64,000 nt of DNA from Moraxella lacunata (GTDB lineage: Bacteria > Pseudomonadota > Gammaproteobacteria > Pseudomonadales > Moraxellaceae). The notes under the pieces were generated by a model. That model had not been told where the DNA came from and did no database searches. It was given only the letters and a program-made list of their open reading frames with translations. Of this stretch, positions 16,255 through 25,407 are shown in pieces (within the stretch, counting starts at the first letter, position 1; the number at the start of each line of letters is the position of its first letter). The position numbers and the translations under genes are program-made. The DNA is taken from contig NZ_MXAN01000004.1 of NCBI RefSeq assembly GCF_002027545.1, forward strand, positions 27,528-91,527. The letters are read 5' to 3'.

Positions 16255-16734
16255 ATGACAACCATTTACACCTTTACCGCCACCGACATTCGTGGCAATG
16301 TGGTTAATTTTGCCGATTTTAAAAACAAAGTATTGCTCATTGTCAATACCGCCAGCAGATGTGGATTTACGCCACAGCTTGCATGTTTGCAAGAATTACA
16401 CGCAAAATACCATAACAAAGGTTTGGTTGTCATCGGCTTTCCTTGCAATCAGTTTGGCGGACAAGAACCCGATGACGAAACTGGCATTGCAAGTTTTTGT
16501 GAAATGAACTATGGCGTGGACTTTTTGATGATGAGCAAGGTTGATGTCAATGGCGACAACGCTCACCCGATTTTTGAGTTTTTAAAGCGCGAGCAAGGCG
16601 GAATTTTGACCGATGCAATCAAGTGGAACTTCACCAAATTTTTGGTCGGTCGTCATGGCAAGGTGCTAGACCGCTACGCCCCCACCACCAAGCCTGAGAG
16701 CTTGGAAGATGATATTGTCAAAGCATTGGCATAA
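16255..16734 (+). CDS. Glutathione peroxidase family protein
   Basis: A 159-residue peroxidase of the GPx family (cysteine type). The active cysteine is in NTASRCGFTPQ, with the expected FPCNQFGGQEP motif (catalytic Gln) and the WNFTKFLVG motif (Trp-Asn) further on. These enzymes reduce hydrogen peroxide and lipid hydroperoxides, in bacteria often with thioredoxin. It lies directly downstream of msrB. AATCT/A-rich DNA and a tRNA promoter follow. Confidence 0.93.
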   Translation: MTTIYTFTATDIRGNVVNFADFKNKVLLIVNTASRCGFTPQLACLQELHAKYHNKGLVVIGFPCNQFGGQEPDDETGIASFCEMNYGVDFLMMSKVDVNGDNAHPIFEFLKREQGGILTDAIKWNFTKFLVGRHGKVLDRYAPTTKPESLEDDIVKALA

Positions 16735-16812
16735 CAAGCAAATTTATATAGATTTTAATTTAATAAAAATCAACCACTTATAAAAAAATTCAAAATTTTT
16801 TGCAAAAAGTGT

Positions 16813-16840
16813 TTGACACCCACCAAAAAATCTATATAAT
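16813..16840 (+). promoter_or_regulatory. Strong promoter for the tRNA pair
   Basis: TTGACA at 16813-16818 and TATAAT at 16835-16840 with a 16-base spacer are exact consensus hexamers, about 70 bases upstream of tRNA-Val. Confidence 0.85.
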
Positions 16841-16909
16841 ACGCACCACAACGAACGACATACATAACAAATAAACAACATTGTTTAAATAGTTAAGTAA
16901 GTTAAGTTC

Positions 16910-16985
16910 GGGCGGTTAGCTCAGTTGGTAGAGCGTCTGCCTTACAAGCAGAGGGTCAGCGGTTCGAATCCGTTACCGCCCACCA
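16910..16985 (+). tRNA. tRNA-Val (anticodon TAC)
   Basis: A 76-base cloverleaf with acceptor GGGCGGT/ACCGCCC, D-loop AGTTGGTA, anticodon loop CTTACAA (anticodon TAC), T-loop TTCGAAT and an encoded CCA end. Confidence 0.97.
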
Positions 16986-17024
16986 TTTTAAATCTTTTAT
17001 GGTTAAAAAAGATTAGTGACCTTA

Positions 17025-17101
17025 GCAGCGGTAGTTCAGTTGGTTAGAATACCGGCCTGTCACGCCGGGGGTCGCGGGTTCGAGTCCCGTCCGCTGCGCC
17101 A
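17025..17101 (+). tRNA. tRNA-Asp (anticodon GTC)
   Basis: A 77-base cloverleaf with acceptor GCAGCGG/CCGCTGC, anticodon loop CTGTCAC (anticodon GTC), T-loop TTCGAGT and an encoded CCA end. It is 39 bases downstream of tRNA-Val and is probably cotranscribed from the promoter at 16813. Confidence 0.97.
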
Positions 17102-17127
17102 TTTTTAACTGGTTTTTCCAGTTTATC

Positions 17128-17159
17128 CCCTAAGTCTCCCCTGACTTAGGGATTTTTTT
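17128..17159 (+). terminator. Terminator of the tRNA operon
   Basis: CCCTAAGTC and GACTTAGGG form a 9-bp stem with a six-base loop, followed by ATTTTTTT. Confidence 0.93.
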
Positions 17160-17184
17160 ATGTCTTTTGCCTGTCTATTTATCA

Positions 17185-17387
17185 GAGCGTGTTGAACTTT
17201 GGTATTTGCAATGAAAAATGAGAAAAATCGCACGTTTTTCAAGGAAAAAACGCAGGCTGATAGTCATTCTATCAGACAAGTTTTTGACGATGAAAAACAA
17301 GATTTAGCCATTTTTCATGCAAAAATTGATAAAAGCGTTAAATTTTCATCTTATTTTATAAAAATGTTATCAATGTTCAACACGCCC
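17185..17387. mobile_element. 203-bp MITE-like element, inverted copy
   Basis: An inverted copy of the element at 7389-7591. The right end is GTTCAACACGCCC and the left end has one change (GAGCGTGTTGAAC). The flanking dinucleotide is CA on both sides rather than TA, consistent with an older or mutated copy. An 86-codon open frame through it is judged non-coding. Confidence 0.85.
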
Positions 17388-17479
17388 CAATTATTTGCCA
17401 ATAAATTTTCAAAAAATCTTTCAAAAATTAACTGGGCAAATTTTAAGAGTTTTACTTAATTTTTTAAATTAAGTGGTCA

Positions 17480-17712
17480 GATAGCCATTTTTCATGCAAA
17501 AATTGATTTAAAACATTAAATTTTCATCTTACACCCAACGAATTTGATATTTACCACAAGCTTTGTAGGACTGGCTCCGCACATCCTTTGATGACACAGC
17601 GATTTTTATAGGCGTGCTCAGCGCGTCCCTACACCCAAACATCATAAATTTGTGGTGATTTTAAAGTTCTTTGATTATATTTATAAAAATGTTATCAATG
17701 TTCAGCACGCCC
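17480..17712. mobile_element. Truncated copy of the 203-bp element interrupted by a second element
   Basis: 17483-17528 and 17681-17712 are the two parts of the last ~80 bases of the 203-bp element, ending in TTCAGCACGCCC next to TA. They are separated by a 152-bp insertion (17529-17680). The 5' part of the outer element is missing. Confidence 0.75.
17529..17680. mobile_element. 152-bp MITE-like element nested in another element
   Basis: This 152-bp segment is homologous along its length to 25204-25355: ACACCCAACGAATTTGATAT at the left, a GTAGG...CTACA palindromic core, CCAAACATCAT and GATTTTAAAGTTC at the right. Its ends are imperfect inverted repeats (ACACCCAA with TTGATTATAT). It has no coding capacity. 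Intergenic DNA from 17713 to 17813 shows nothing further. Confidence 0.75.
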
Positions 17713-17813
17713 TATCATTTATTTTTACAAAATTCATCATAAATAACTTACCTTTTTGGTAAAAATAGCATAAAATAGGCGGATATTTGCCCACTTTTTT
17801 GTGCTATTTTATC

Positions 17814-18911
17814 ATGCGACATCGTACCCTTGACCCCTTTTTTCGCCGAATACTGATTGTGCTGTTTTGGGTGATTTTTCTGTACGCCCTGTATCTCATG
17901 CGTGCGGTGATTTTGCCTTTTGTGGCGGCGTTTATTTTGGCATACATGCTAAACCCGTTGGTAACACGATTGGCTCGTTACATGAATCGCATGCTTGCCA
18001 TTGTGGTGGTGTATTTTGCCAGCATTCTACTGACGGGGGCGTTGGTTGTGTGGTTTGTGCCCGTATTGTGGCAACAAATCACTTTGGCGTGGGAGTCACT
18101 ACCCTTGCTTGTAGAGTGGTATAACACCACAGCAAGAACATGGATAAGTCAGCACATGGGCGGACGTCCCATGCCGCTTGAAGTTGATGTCATCTCAAAT
18201 GCACTCATTGAATACGCTCAGAAAAATTATCAGGTGGCAGATGCCCAGTCACTCATCAAACAAGTGCTAAGCTCAGGCATCATGGTGGCAAATAATGTTG
18301 GCATGGCAGTAATGGTGCCGATATTGACGTTTTATTTTCTCATCGGCTGGCAAAAACGTCTAAATACATGGCTGCATGCCATACCCAAATCCCATCAAAA
18401 AAAAGCCCTAGAAATCGCCAAAGACTGCGATACCACGCTCATGAACTTTATCAAAGGTCAGCTTAGTGTCATGTTACTGCTTGGGGCAATTTATGCCATA
18501 CAGCTACAACTCATCGGACTAAAATTCGGACTGCTCATCGGTATCGGGGCAGGCGTGGCAAGTTTTGTGCCGTATCTGGGTTTTGGTGTGGGGATTATTG
18601 CGGCGATTGTTGTGGGGCTGTTCCAATTTGGTTTTGACCCCATTTACATCGGTCTTATCATTGGGGCATTTATGGTTGGTCAAGCAATGGAAGGTTATGT
18701 GTTACAGCCCCTACTGCTTGGCGATAAAATCGGACTGTCGCCACTGTGGGTGATTTTCTCGGTGTTGGCAGGGGCGTCTTTGTTTGGCTTTGTTGGCATG
18801 CTCATCGCCCTGCCCGTCTCAGCGATTTTAAATGTCCTGTTTCATCATGCGTACTGTGCTTATCTGGATAGCGATTGGTATAAAGGGCAAAAACAGCTGA
18901 CATTATGGTAA
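17814..18911 (+). CDS. AI-2E family transporter (PerM-like)
   Basis: A 365-residue inner-membrane protein of the AI-2 exporter/PerM family, with two N-terminal spans (RRILIVLFWVIFLYALYLM, then ILPFVAAFILAYMLNPL), a soluble central region and a C-terminal bundle of about five spans. The family motifs GQLSVMLLLGAIYAI and FVPYLGFGVGII are present, as is the conserved PLLLGDKIGLSPLW region. Members act as autoinducer exporters or as permeases of unknown substrate. ATG at 17814 is chosen over a TTG at 17787. It is monocistronic. Confidence 0.85.
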   Translation: MRHRTLDPFFRRILIVLFWVIFLYALYLMRAVILPFVAAFILAYMLNPLVTRLARYMNRMLAIVVVYFASILLTGALVVWFVPVLWQQITLAWESLPLLVEWYNTTARTWISQHMGGRPMPLEVDVISNALIEYAQKNYQVADAQSLIKQVLSSGIMVANNVGMAVMVPILTFYFLIGWQKRLNTWLHAIPKSHQKKALEIAKDCDTTLMNFIKGQLSVMLLLGAIYAIQLQLIGLKFGLLIGIGAGVASFVPYLGFGVGIIAAIVVGLFQFGFDPIYIGLIIGAFMVGQAMEGYVLQPLLLGDKIGLSPLWVIFSVLAGASLFGFVGMLIALPVSAILNVLFHHAYCAYLDSDWYKGQKQLTLW

Positions 18912-18982
18912 ATTTTAAACCACTATTAATTTTTAAAAAATAAATGGCATTGTTCAATAAAGATACAATTTTAAAATTTGAA

Positions 18983-19060
18983 CGTGTAGGGGCAATTTAT
19001 TCGCCCAAAATCAATGCTTTATCATAGGGAAAATTGCAATTTGCCCCTACAAATTTATCC
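18983..19060. repeat. Pair of short GTAGGGGC-type palindromic repeats
   Basis: GTGTAGGGGCAATTTATTCGCCC and AAATTGCAATTTGCCCCTAC type segments face each other here. Related GTAGGGGCGAATT / AATTCGCCCCTAC units occur throughout the window (7303, 32403, 33904, 34620, 51821). The rest of 18912-19240 is AT-rich without a gene. Confidence 0.6.
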
Positions 19061-19240
19061 AAAGACATAAGTTAAATTAACAATACCAAATAAATCATGG
19101 CAGGGTTCGTCTTTGCCATTATTTTTTACTGCTTTTACTGTTTTTTGGCGATTATTTGGGTAATTGTTTGAGCGATTATTTGGGTTTGGGTGGCAGATAC
19201 GTTATAATGGGCGGTTTTTGATACTGTACTGATTTGACCG

Positions 19241-20738
19241 ATGAATATTTTTAACCACTTTACCAAAGACCAATGGTTCTCAAATGTCCGTGGCGATGTG
19301 CTGTCAGGGCTTGTGGTCGCCCTTGCACTCATTCCAGAAGCGATTGCCTTTTCTATCATTGCAGGGGTTGACCCCAAAGTGGGGCTGTATGTGTCCTTTT
19401 GCATTGCGGTGGTGATTAGCTTTTTTGGTGGTCGCCCTGCCATGATTTCGGCAGCGACAGGGGCGATGGCACTTGTCTTGGCAAGCCTTGTCAAAAATCA
19501 CGGGCTAGAATATATGCTCGCTGCCACGCTACTGACAGGCGTGATTCAAATCATTTTTGGCTTTTTAAAAGTCGGATATCTCATGAAATTTGTCGCCCGT
19601 GCGGTGGTCGTGGGCTTTGTCAATGCGTTGGCGATACTGATTTTTATGGCACAACTGCCTGAGATTTTGGGGCGTGGTATGGCAACTTATGCCTTGATTG
19701 CACTTGGGCTTGGGATTATTTATGCCTTTCCTTATATCCCCAAACTTGGCAAAATCCTGCCATCACCCCTTGTTACCATTGTCGTCTTGACCGTCATCAG
19801 CGTAATGATGGGGCTTGATGTGCGGACGGTGGGCGATATGGGCGAATTGCCTGATACGTTGCCTGTGTTTTTGCTGCCTGATATTCCTTTGAATTTGGAC
19901 ACGCTGTGGATTATTTTGCCTTATGCACTTAGCCTATCGGCGGTGGGTCTGCTTGAATCCTTGATGACGGCAACCATCGTGGACGAGACGACCGACACCA
20001 CGAGCGACAAAAACCAAGAATGCAAAGGGCAAGGGGTCGCCAACATTGTGGCAGGATTTTTTGATGGGATGGCAGGCTGTGCGATGATTGGGCAGTCGGT
20101 CATCAACGTAAATCAGGCGGTCGCACACGTCTATCCACGTTTTTGGCAGGTGTGATTTTGCTGATTATGGTGGTATTTTTGAGCGATGTGTTAAGCGTCA
20201 TTCCCATGCCAGCACTCGTGGCGGTGATGATTATGGTGTCCATCGGTACATTTAATTGGCAGTCGGTCAAAGAGCTAAAAACACACCCCTTGGGCTTTAA
20301 TGTCGTCATGATTGCCACGGTCGCCATCGTGCTATACACGCACAATCTAGCCCTTGGCGTAGGGGCAGGCGTGCTACTTGCGTCTTTGTTTTTTGCCAAT
20401 AAATCGGTCGCTTTATATCGGTGCAATCCTTGCCCACGCCAGATGAGACCACCACGCTCGCCTATGGCGTGGTAGGGCAGGTATTTTTTGCCAGTGCTGA
20501 TAGATTTGTGGCTCAGTTTGATTTTGATAAACCTGTTAAGGCGGTGAGCATTGATTTGACTTATGCTCATTTTTGGAACGTAACAGCCGTATCTGCCCTT
20601 GACAAAATCGTCATGAAATACCGCAAAAAAGGCGTATCGGTGGAAGTCTTTGGGCTAAATGAAGCAAGCAAAACCTTGGTGGATAAATTTGGCGTGCATG
20701 ACAAACATGATGGCAAGGATATTATTTTTGAGCATTAG
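19241..20738 (+). pseudogene. SulP-family anion permease with STAS domain, two frameshifts
   Basis: Three successive frames encode one SulP transporter of about 498 residues. The first (19241-20155) has the sulfate-permease core ([51 protein letters not shown]). It breaks near 20110, where GTAAATC lacks one A needed to continue as [15 protein letters not shown]. The second frame (to about 20412) adds the remaining spans through LFFANKSVAL. A second indel in CTTTATATCG shifts to the third frame, which ends with the STAS domain (GQVFFASADRF, VSIDLTYAHFWNVTAV). SulP proteins import sulfate, bicarbonate or dicarboxylates. Two single-base indels, both in A/T tracts, are either true decay or assembly errors. 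Confidence 0.85.
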
Positions 20739-20845
20739 GACGATATGACTTGCAAAACCGCCAAAAATTTGGTATATATAGCACATTTTTAAATCAGTTG
20801 AAAACCGCTGAGCGGTTCTAGCAGACTTTTGGATACCAAGCTTAC

Positions 20846-21613
20846 ATGACCGACCTTTTTCAGTCCGCCCTAGACCTTGACGTACAAGAGGAATCTCGGC
20901 TTTCGGATTTTACGTCCGTGGGCTACCAAGCGGTCATCATCGCTACCCAAAAGCTCTGCCAAGGCGAGTTACCTGAAATCTTTATCTATGGTAAAAAAGG
21001 CTCTGGCAAATCCCATCTCGCTCTCGCCATCTACAACGAATACACCAAAACAGGCAAAACCGCCATCAGTCTATCGCTTGACAAGATGATAGAAAGCGAG
21101 GGCGATGATGCGTCCGCCCTACAAGGCTTACAGCTGTTTGACCTTGTGATATTAGACGATGTCGAGGCAGTAGCACGCAGTCATGAATGGCAAGAGGGGC
21201 TGTTTCATCTGATAAATGAGGTCAGACGTGAACAAAAACAGCTCGTGTTCCTAGCCAACGACCCTGCTCGTGAGTTAGACATCAACTTGCTTGACCTACT
21301 CACACGGCTGTCGCTCGCCCCTGCCTTTAAACTGCCCGATGGCGACAACCCTGCCGACCGTGAGGCAATGTTAAAGTCCATTCTAAGACGTAAAAACTGG
21401 CGACTGCCCCCTGTTATTTTTGAATATCTGGTCAGCGATGGTCCTTATAATGCCACGGACATGATGAGCGTGCTAGACAGTATCTCGCCCCTGCTCACAC
21501 GATTGGCACGCACGCCCGTAAGCAAAAAAACCTTAGAAGACACCAAAAAAATCATCGATAAAGAAACCTTACTTTTGGAGCTCGGTGACTACATCGATGA
21601 CATGAGCGACTGA
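20846..21613 (+). CDS. hda: DnaA regulatory inactivator Hda
   Basis: A 255-residue DnaA-like AAA+ ATPase without DnaA's DNA-binding domain. Hda binds the sliding clamp and stimulates ATP hydrolysis by DnaA after initiation, preventing re-initiation. Walker A is GKKGSGKSHL (about residue 49), Walker B is LVILDDVEAV, sensor I lies in VFLANDPA and the arginine-finger region in LLTRLSLAP. The N-terminal segment preceding the ATPase would carry the clamp-binding peptide. It is slightly longer than E. coli Hda (about 233). It is monocistronic. Confidence 0.88.
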   Translation: MTDLFQSALDLDVQEESRLSDFTSVGYQAVIIATQKLCQGELPEIFIYGKKGSGKSHLALAIYNEYTKTGKTAISLSLDKMIESEGDDASALQGLQLFDLVILDDVEAVARSHEWQEGLFHLINEVRREQKQLVFLANDPARELDINLLDLLTRLSLAPAFKLPDGDNPADREAMLKSILRRKNWRLPPVIFEYLVSDGPYNATDMMSVLDSISPLLTRLARTPVSKKTLEDTKKIIDKETLLLELGDYIDDMSD

Positions 21614-21687
21614 TTTTGCTTTACTAATTTTAAATAATTAGCGTTTCCCCGCTTTTTCCAACTTCCACCCACCCAACAGGAAATACC

Positions 21688-22317
21688 ATGAAAAAATTAA
21701 GCCTACTGCTTGCCATCGCACTTGCCACCCCTGCTTTTGCCGAGGTACGTCTGAATGTGGATGAGCATATCAAAGTAACCGCCATCAACGGGCAAGAGAT
21801 TAAACACGGGGCTTTGCAACCACTTAGACGTGAGTTTACCCTTGACGCTGGTCGCCATGTCATCACCGCTCGCTATGACCGCTTATTTGACTTGCCCCGT
21901 GGCGAGCATGACTACCTAAAATCAGGTAACGTTACCATCACCGCTGACCTAGCGGACAACCAAGCTTATCAGCTGGTCATGCCAAATCAGCCAAACAATT
22001 ATAGAGATGCCAAAGAATACGCCAAAGCCCCTACCCTTGCCATCAGCCAAAATGGCAAAGTGTTGGCTTCTGAGCAGACCGTAGAGAGTCGCACGGGCAT
22101 TTTATCAACACTAGGCGACAGCATTGGCGGGCTATTCGGTCGTGATGACGCCACCCGAGCCAACCAAAAAGCCATCGCCGCCCTTAACCAAGCCCCCACG
22201 CAGCCTACCGCCCCAACCATGGTCGCCCCCAAAGACAACCTAGACGGCTTTATGCAACTGTGGCTCAATGCCACGCCCGAAGAGCGTGAAAAAATTCGCC
22301 AATGGGTTGAAAAATGA
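21688..22317 (+). CDS. DUF2057 (YccT-family) exported protein
   Basis: A 209-residue protein with a signal peptide (MKKLSLLLAIALATPAFA, predicted cut before EVRL) and a DUF2057/YccT-type beta-rich domain (VDEHIKVTAINGQEI, then REFTLDAGRHVITARYDRLF). The C-terminal part has a low-complexity Ala/Pro/Thr stretch and a charged helix ending WLNATPEEREKIRQWVEK. The family is periplasmic with no established function. ATG follows AGGAAATACC. It starts 74 bases after hda and may be cotranscribed with it. Confidence 0.78.
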   Translation: MKKLSLLLAIALATPAFAEVRLNVDEHIKVTAINGQEIKHGALQPLRREFTLDAGRHVITARYDRLFDLPRGEHDYLKSGNVTITADLADNQAYQLVMPNQPNNYRDAKEYAKAPTLAISQNGKVLASEQTVESRTGILSTLGDSIGGLFGRDDATRANQKAIAALNQAPTQPTAPTMVAPKDNLDGFMQLWLNATPEEREKIRQWVEK

Positions 22318-22340
22318 TTTAAGTATTTTAAAAGTATTTT

Positions 22341-22368
22341 AAAAAAGCTGTCTTTGGACGGCTTTTTT
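22341..22368 (+). terminator. Intrinsic terminator
   Basis: AAAAAGCTGTC and GACGGCTTTTTT form a short imperfect stem ending in a T-run, 24 bases after the DUF2057 stop. Confidence 0.75.
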
Positions 22369-22881
22369 GTTGGCTATAAACTACATACGCCAAGGAGATG
22401 ATTTTGAAATTAAGCAAAAAACAATTCTCTATGGTTAAAAATATAATGATTGATTTGATGTGCATTTTTCTTTTCAAAATAAGAATTTAAAAAATGGATT
22501 ATGTTAAATAAATTTTAAAAATCCGACTGGTTGGTTTTTTATAATTTTTATAAAATTTATCAAAAATATGATAATCGCCTGTCTAACAAATTGATTAAAT
22601 TTTACCCAATTTCTTTACAAAATTTTCTTAAAAAATTTTATCCATCTCTTGACAAGCCCCAAAGCCTTACCCTGTCTTTTCTGTACGTTTTTCAAGTTTG
22701 GCTAAAATGATAAAATCACAGATTGGCACAAAATACAAGCTAGTATTTTAAAAATTTTTAGGCTATATTGTGCTACCTTAGAAATGCATTACTACATCTA
22801 GTGGTTAATTTTTAAATAGAAAAATCGCTAAGTCATTGAGATTTGGTAATTTTTTACAATTTACAACAAACGGGTGATTTT
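22369..22881. other. Long AT-rich intergenic region upstream of nrdA
   Basis: About 510 bases with no credible gene. It contains GGATTATGTTAAATAAATTT (about 22499-22518), a sequence repeated at 37182 and 61507, and must hold the nrdA promoter. I looked for NrdR boxes and found only a partial match (CTATATTGTG at about 22765), too weak to call. Confidence 0.5.
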
Positions 22882-25158
22882 ATGACACACATCGACCAAA
22901 TCAAAGTCAAAAAAAGAGACGGCACCTTTGAACCCATCAACCTTGACAAGATTCACAAGGTCATCACATGGGCAGCCAAAGGGCTAGACAATGTCTCCGT
23001 GTCGCAAGTAGAACTAAAATCACACATTCAGTTTTATGACGGCATTGCTACCCGTGACATTCATGAGACCATCATCAAGGCAGCAGCAGACTTGATTTCA
23101 GCCGAAACGCCTGATTATCAATATTTGGCGGCTCGTCTTGCCATTTTCCATCTACGCAAGATTGCCTATGGCGACTATGAACCGCCACATCTGTATGACC
23201 ATGTCGCCCGCTTGACCGAAATGGGCAAATACGACAAACATATTTTGGCAGATTATGACCGTGCCGAATTTGATGAGCTAAACGCCTACATTGACCACGA
23301 ACGTGACATGAACCTTGCCTATGCAGCGGTTGAGCAGATGATGGGCAAATATCTCGTCCAAGACCGTGTCACCAAAAAAGTCTATGAAAGCCCCCAATTT
23401 TTGTATATTTTGGTCGGCATGTGCCTATTTGCCAACTATGATAAAGCGGTGCGACTGGACTATGTCAAACGTTTTTATGACGTCACATCCAACTTCTACA
23501 TCTCACTGCCTACCCCCATCATGTCAGGCGTGCGTACCCCCACCCGTCAGTTTAGCTCATGCGTACTCATCGAATGTGGCGACAACCTAGACAGCATTAA
23601 CGCCACCACATCCGCCATCGTCCGCTACGTCTCACAGCGTGCGGGTATTGGCGTGAACGCAGGGGCGATTCGTGCGTTAGGCTCGCCCATTCGTGGCGGT
23701 GAAGCTCAGCACACGGGCTGTATTCCCTTTTTCAAAATGTTTCAAGCAGCGGTCAAATCCTGCTCGCAAGGCGGTGTGCGTGGCGGGGCAGCGACCTTAT
23801 TTTATCCGCTGTGGCATTTAGAAGTGGAGAGCTTACTTGTCCTAAAAAACAACCGTGGTGTCGAAGACAACCGTGTCCGCCACATGGATTATGGCGTACA
23901 GATTAACAAAACACTCTACACCCGACTCATCAAAAACGAAGACATCACCCTATTCTCCCCGTCTGATGTGGCAGGGCTTTATGACGCATTTTTTGCTGAC
24001 CAAGCCGAGTTTGAACGTCTCTACACCTTATATGAAAATGACGAGAGCATTCGCAAACGCAAAATCCCTGCTCGTGAACTGTTTAGTCTCATGCTCCAAG
24101 AGCGTGCCAGCACAGGGCGTATCTATGTCCAAAACGTTGACCACTGCAACACGCACAGCCCCTTTGACCCGTCTGTTGCCCCTGTTCGCCAGTCCAACCT
24201 ATGCATGGAAATCGCCCTACCCACCAAACCGCTTGATAACATCAATGACGAGCATGGCGAGATTGCCCTATGTACGCTGTCCGCCATCAACCTAGGCAAG
24301 ATTGATAAGCTAGAAGAGATGAAAGAGCCTGCCGAGCTTATCGTGCGTGCGTTGGACGCTTTGCTTGACTATCAAGACTATCCTGTCATCGCCGCCAAAA
24401 ATGGTAGCATGAACCGTCGTACACTCGGTGTGGGTGTGATTAACTACGCCTACTATCTTGCCAAAAACGGCACACGCTACTCGGACATGGGGGCGATTGG
24501 ACTGACTCACCGTACTTTTGAAGCGTTCCAGTATTATCTGCTACAAGCATCTAATAAACTTGCCCAAGAAAAAGGGGCTTGCCCTGCCTTTGGCGAGACG
24601 ACATACAGCCAAGGCATTTTGCCGATTGATACCTATAAGGCGGATTTGGACAACATCTGCAATGAGCCACTACACCTAGACTGGGAAGCCCTGCGTGCCA
24701 ACATCAAACAGCACGGTCTGCGTAACTCCACCCTGTCAGCTCTCATGCCATCTGAGACATCCAGCCAAATCGCCAACGCCACCAACGGTATCGAACCACC
24801 ACGGGGCTTGGTGTCGGTCAAGCAGTCAAAGGACGGCATTTTAAAACAAGTCGTGCCTGATATCGAAAACCTAGCAAATAAATACGAGCTATTATGGCAA
24901 ATGCCTGACAATAACGGTTACCTAAAACTCGTTGGCATCATGCAAAAATTCATCGACCAGTCCATCTCTGCCAACACCAATTATGACCCTAGTAAGTTTG
25001 AAGGCGGAAAAGTCCCCATGAAAATCATGATTCAAGACCTGCTCACCGCTTATAAACTGGGCGTAAAAACCCTGTATTATCATAATACCCGAGACGGAGC
25101 AGACGACAGCCAAGGCGAGTTAGATGACGGCTGTGCAGGCGGAGCGTGTAAGTTGTGA
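22882..25158 (+). CDS. nrdA: Class Ia ribonucleotide reductase, alpha subunit
   Basis: A 758-residue NrdA, close to E. coli's 761. The protein converts ribonucleoside diphosphates to deoxy forms with NrdB. It starts with an ATP-cone (IKVKKRDGTFEPINLDKI), followed by the catalytic barrel with SSCVLIECGD (active-site Cys), the NLCMEI segment, and the C-terminal redox pair in DGCAGGACKL, the tail that re-reduces the active site. ATG at 22882 follows GGGTGATTTT. No nrdB follows: the next gene is the leftward purF, so the beta subunit is encoded elsewhere. Confidence 0.95.
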   Translation: MTHIDQIKVKKRDGTFEPINLDKIHKVITWAAKGLDNVSVSQVELKSHIQFYDGIATRDIHETIIKAAADLISAETPDYQYLAARLAIFHLRKIAYGDYEPPHLYDHVARLTEMGKYDKHILADYDRAEFDELNAYIDHERDMNLAYAAVEQMMGKYLVQDRVTKKVYESPQFLYILVGMCLFANYDKAVRLDYVKRFYDVTSNFYISLPTPIMSGVRTPTRQFSSCVLIECGDNLDSINATTSAIVRYVSQRAGIGVNAGAIRALGSPIRGGEAQHTGCIPFFKMFQAAVKSCSQGGVRGGAATLFYPLWHLEVESLLVLKNNRGVEDNRVRHMDYGVQINKTLYTRLIKNEDITLFSPSDVAGLYDAFFADQAEFERLYTLYENDESIRKRKIPARELFSLMLQERASTGRIYVQNVDHCNTHSPFDPSVAPVRQSNLCMEIALPTKPLDNINDEHGEIALCTLSAINLGKIDKLEEMKEPAELIVRALDALLDYQDYPVIAAKNGSMNRRTLGVGVINYAYYLAKNGTRYSDMGAIGLTHRTFEAFQYYLLQASNKLAQEKGACPAFGETTYSQGILPIDTYKADLDNICNEPLHLDWEALRANIKQHGLRNSTLSALMPSETSSQIANATNGIEPPRGLVSVKQSKDGILKQVVPDIENLANKYELLWQMPDNNGYLKLVGIMQKFIDQSISANTNYDPSKFEGGKVPMKIMIQDLLTAYKLGVKTLYYHNTRDGADDSQGELDDGCAGGACKL

Positions 25159-25162
25159 TTTT

Positions 25163-25197
25163 AAAATCAAGCCTATCGATTGGTAGGCTTGATTTTT
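25163..25197 (+). terminator. nrdA terminator
   Basis: AAAATCAAGCCTA and TAGGCTTGATTTTT form a 13-bp stem with an eight-base loop, directly after the nrdA stop. Confidence 0.92.
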
Positions 25198-25203
25198 GGC
25201 TTT

Positions 25204-25355
25204 TATACACCCAGCCAACTTGATATTTGCCACGGGTTTGTAGGGGTGTGCTGAGCACACCTTTTGATGGCATTACTACACAAGGCGTGCACAGCACGCC
25301 CCTACATCCAAACATCATTGTGTTTGCAGTAATTTTAAAGTTTCTTGGATGTATA
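25204..25355. mobile_element. 152-bp MITE-like element
   Basis: Ends TATACACCCAGCCAACTT and AAGTTTCTTGGATGTATA are imperfect inverted repeats. The interior has GTAGGGGTGTGCTGAGCACA and GCACAGCACGCCCCTAC. A homologue of the same length lies at 17529-17680, inserted in another element. It is non-coding and sits between the converging nrdA and purF genes. Confidence 0.75.
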
Positions 25356-25407
25356 TAAAAATAGGTCTTGACAGACAAGACCTATTTTCACAAAATAAAG
25401 CATGGAT

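Noticed and set aside
17199-17459. 86-codon open frame at 17.2 kb
   Set aside because: It runs through the inverted copy of the 203-bp element, which is non-coding in its other copies.
20799-20816. Palindrome AACCGCTGAGCGGTT before hda
   Set aside because: A perfect short palindrome, but it has no T-run and no known binding protein; too little to call a feature.
22755-22780. Possible NrdR box upstream of nrdA
   Set aside because: CTATATTGTG matches only part of the consensus and no second box at proper spacing was found.
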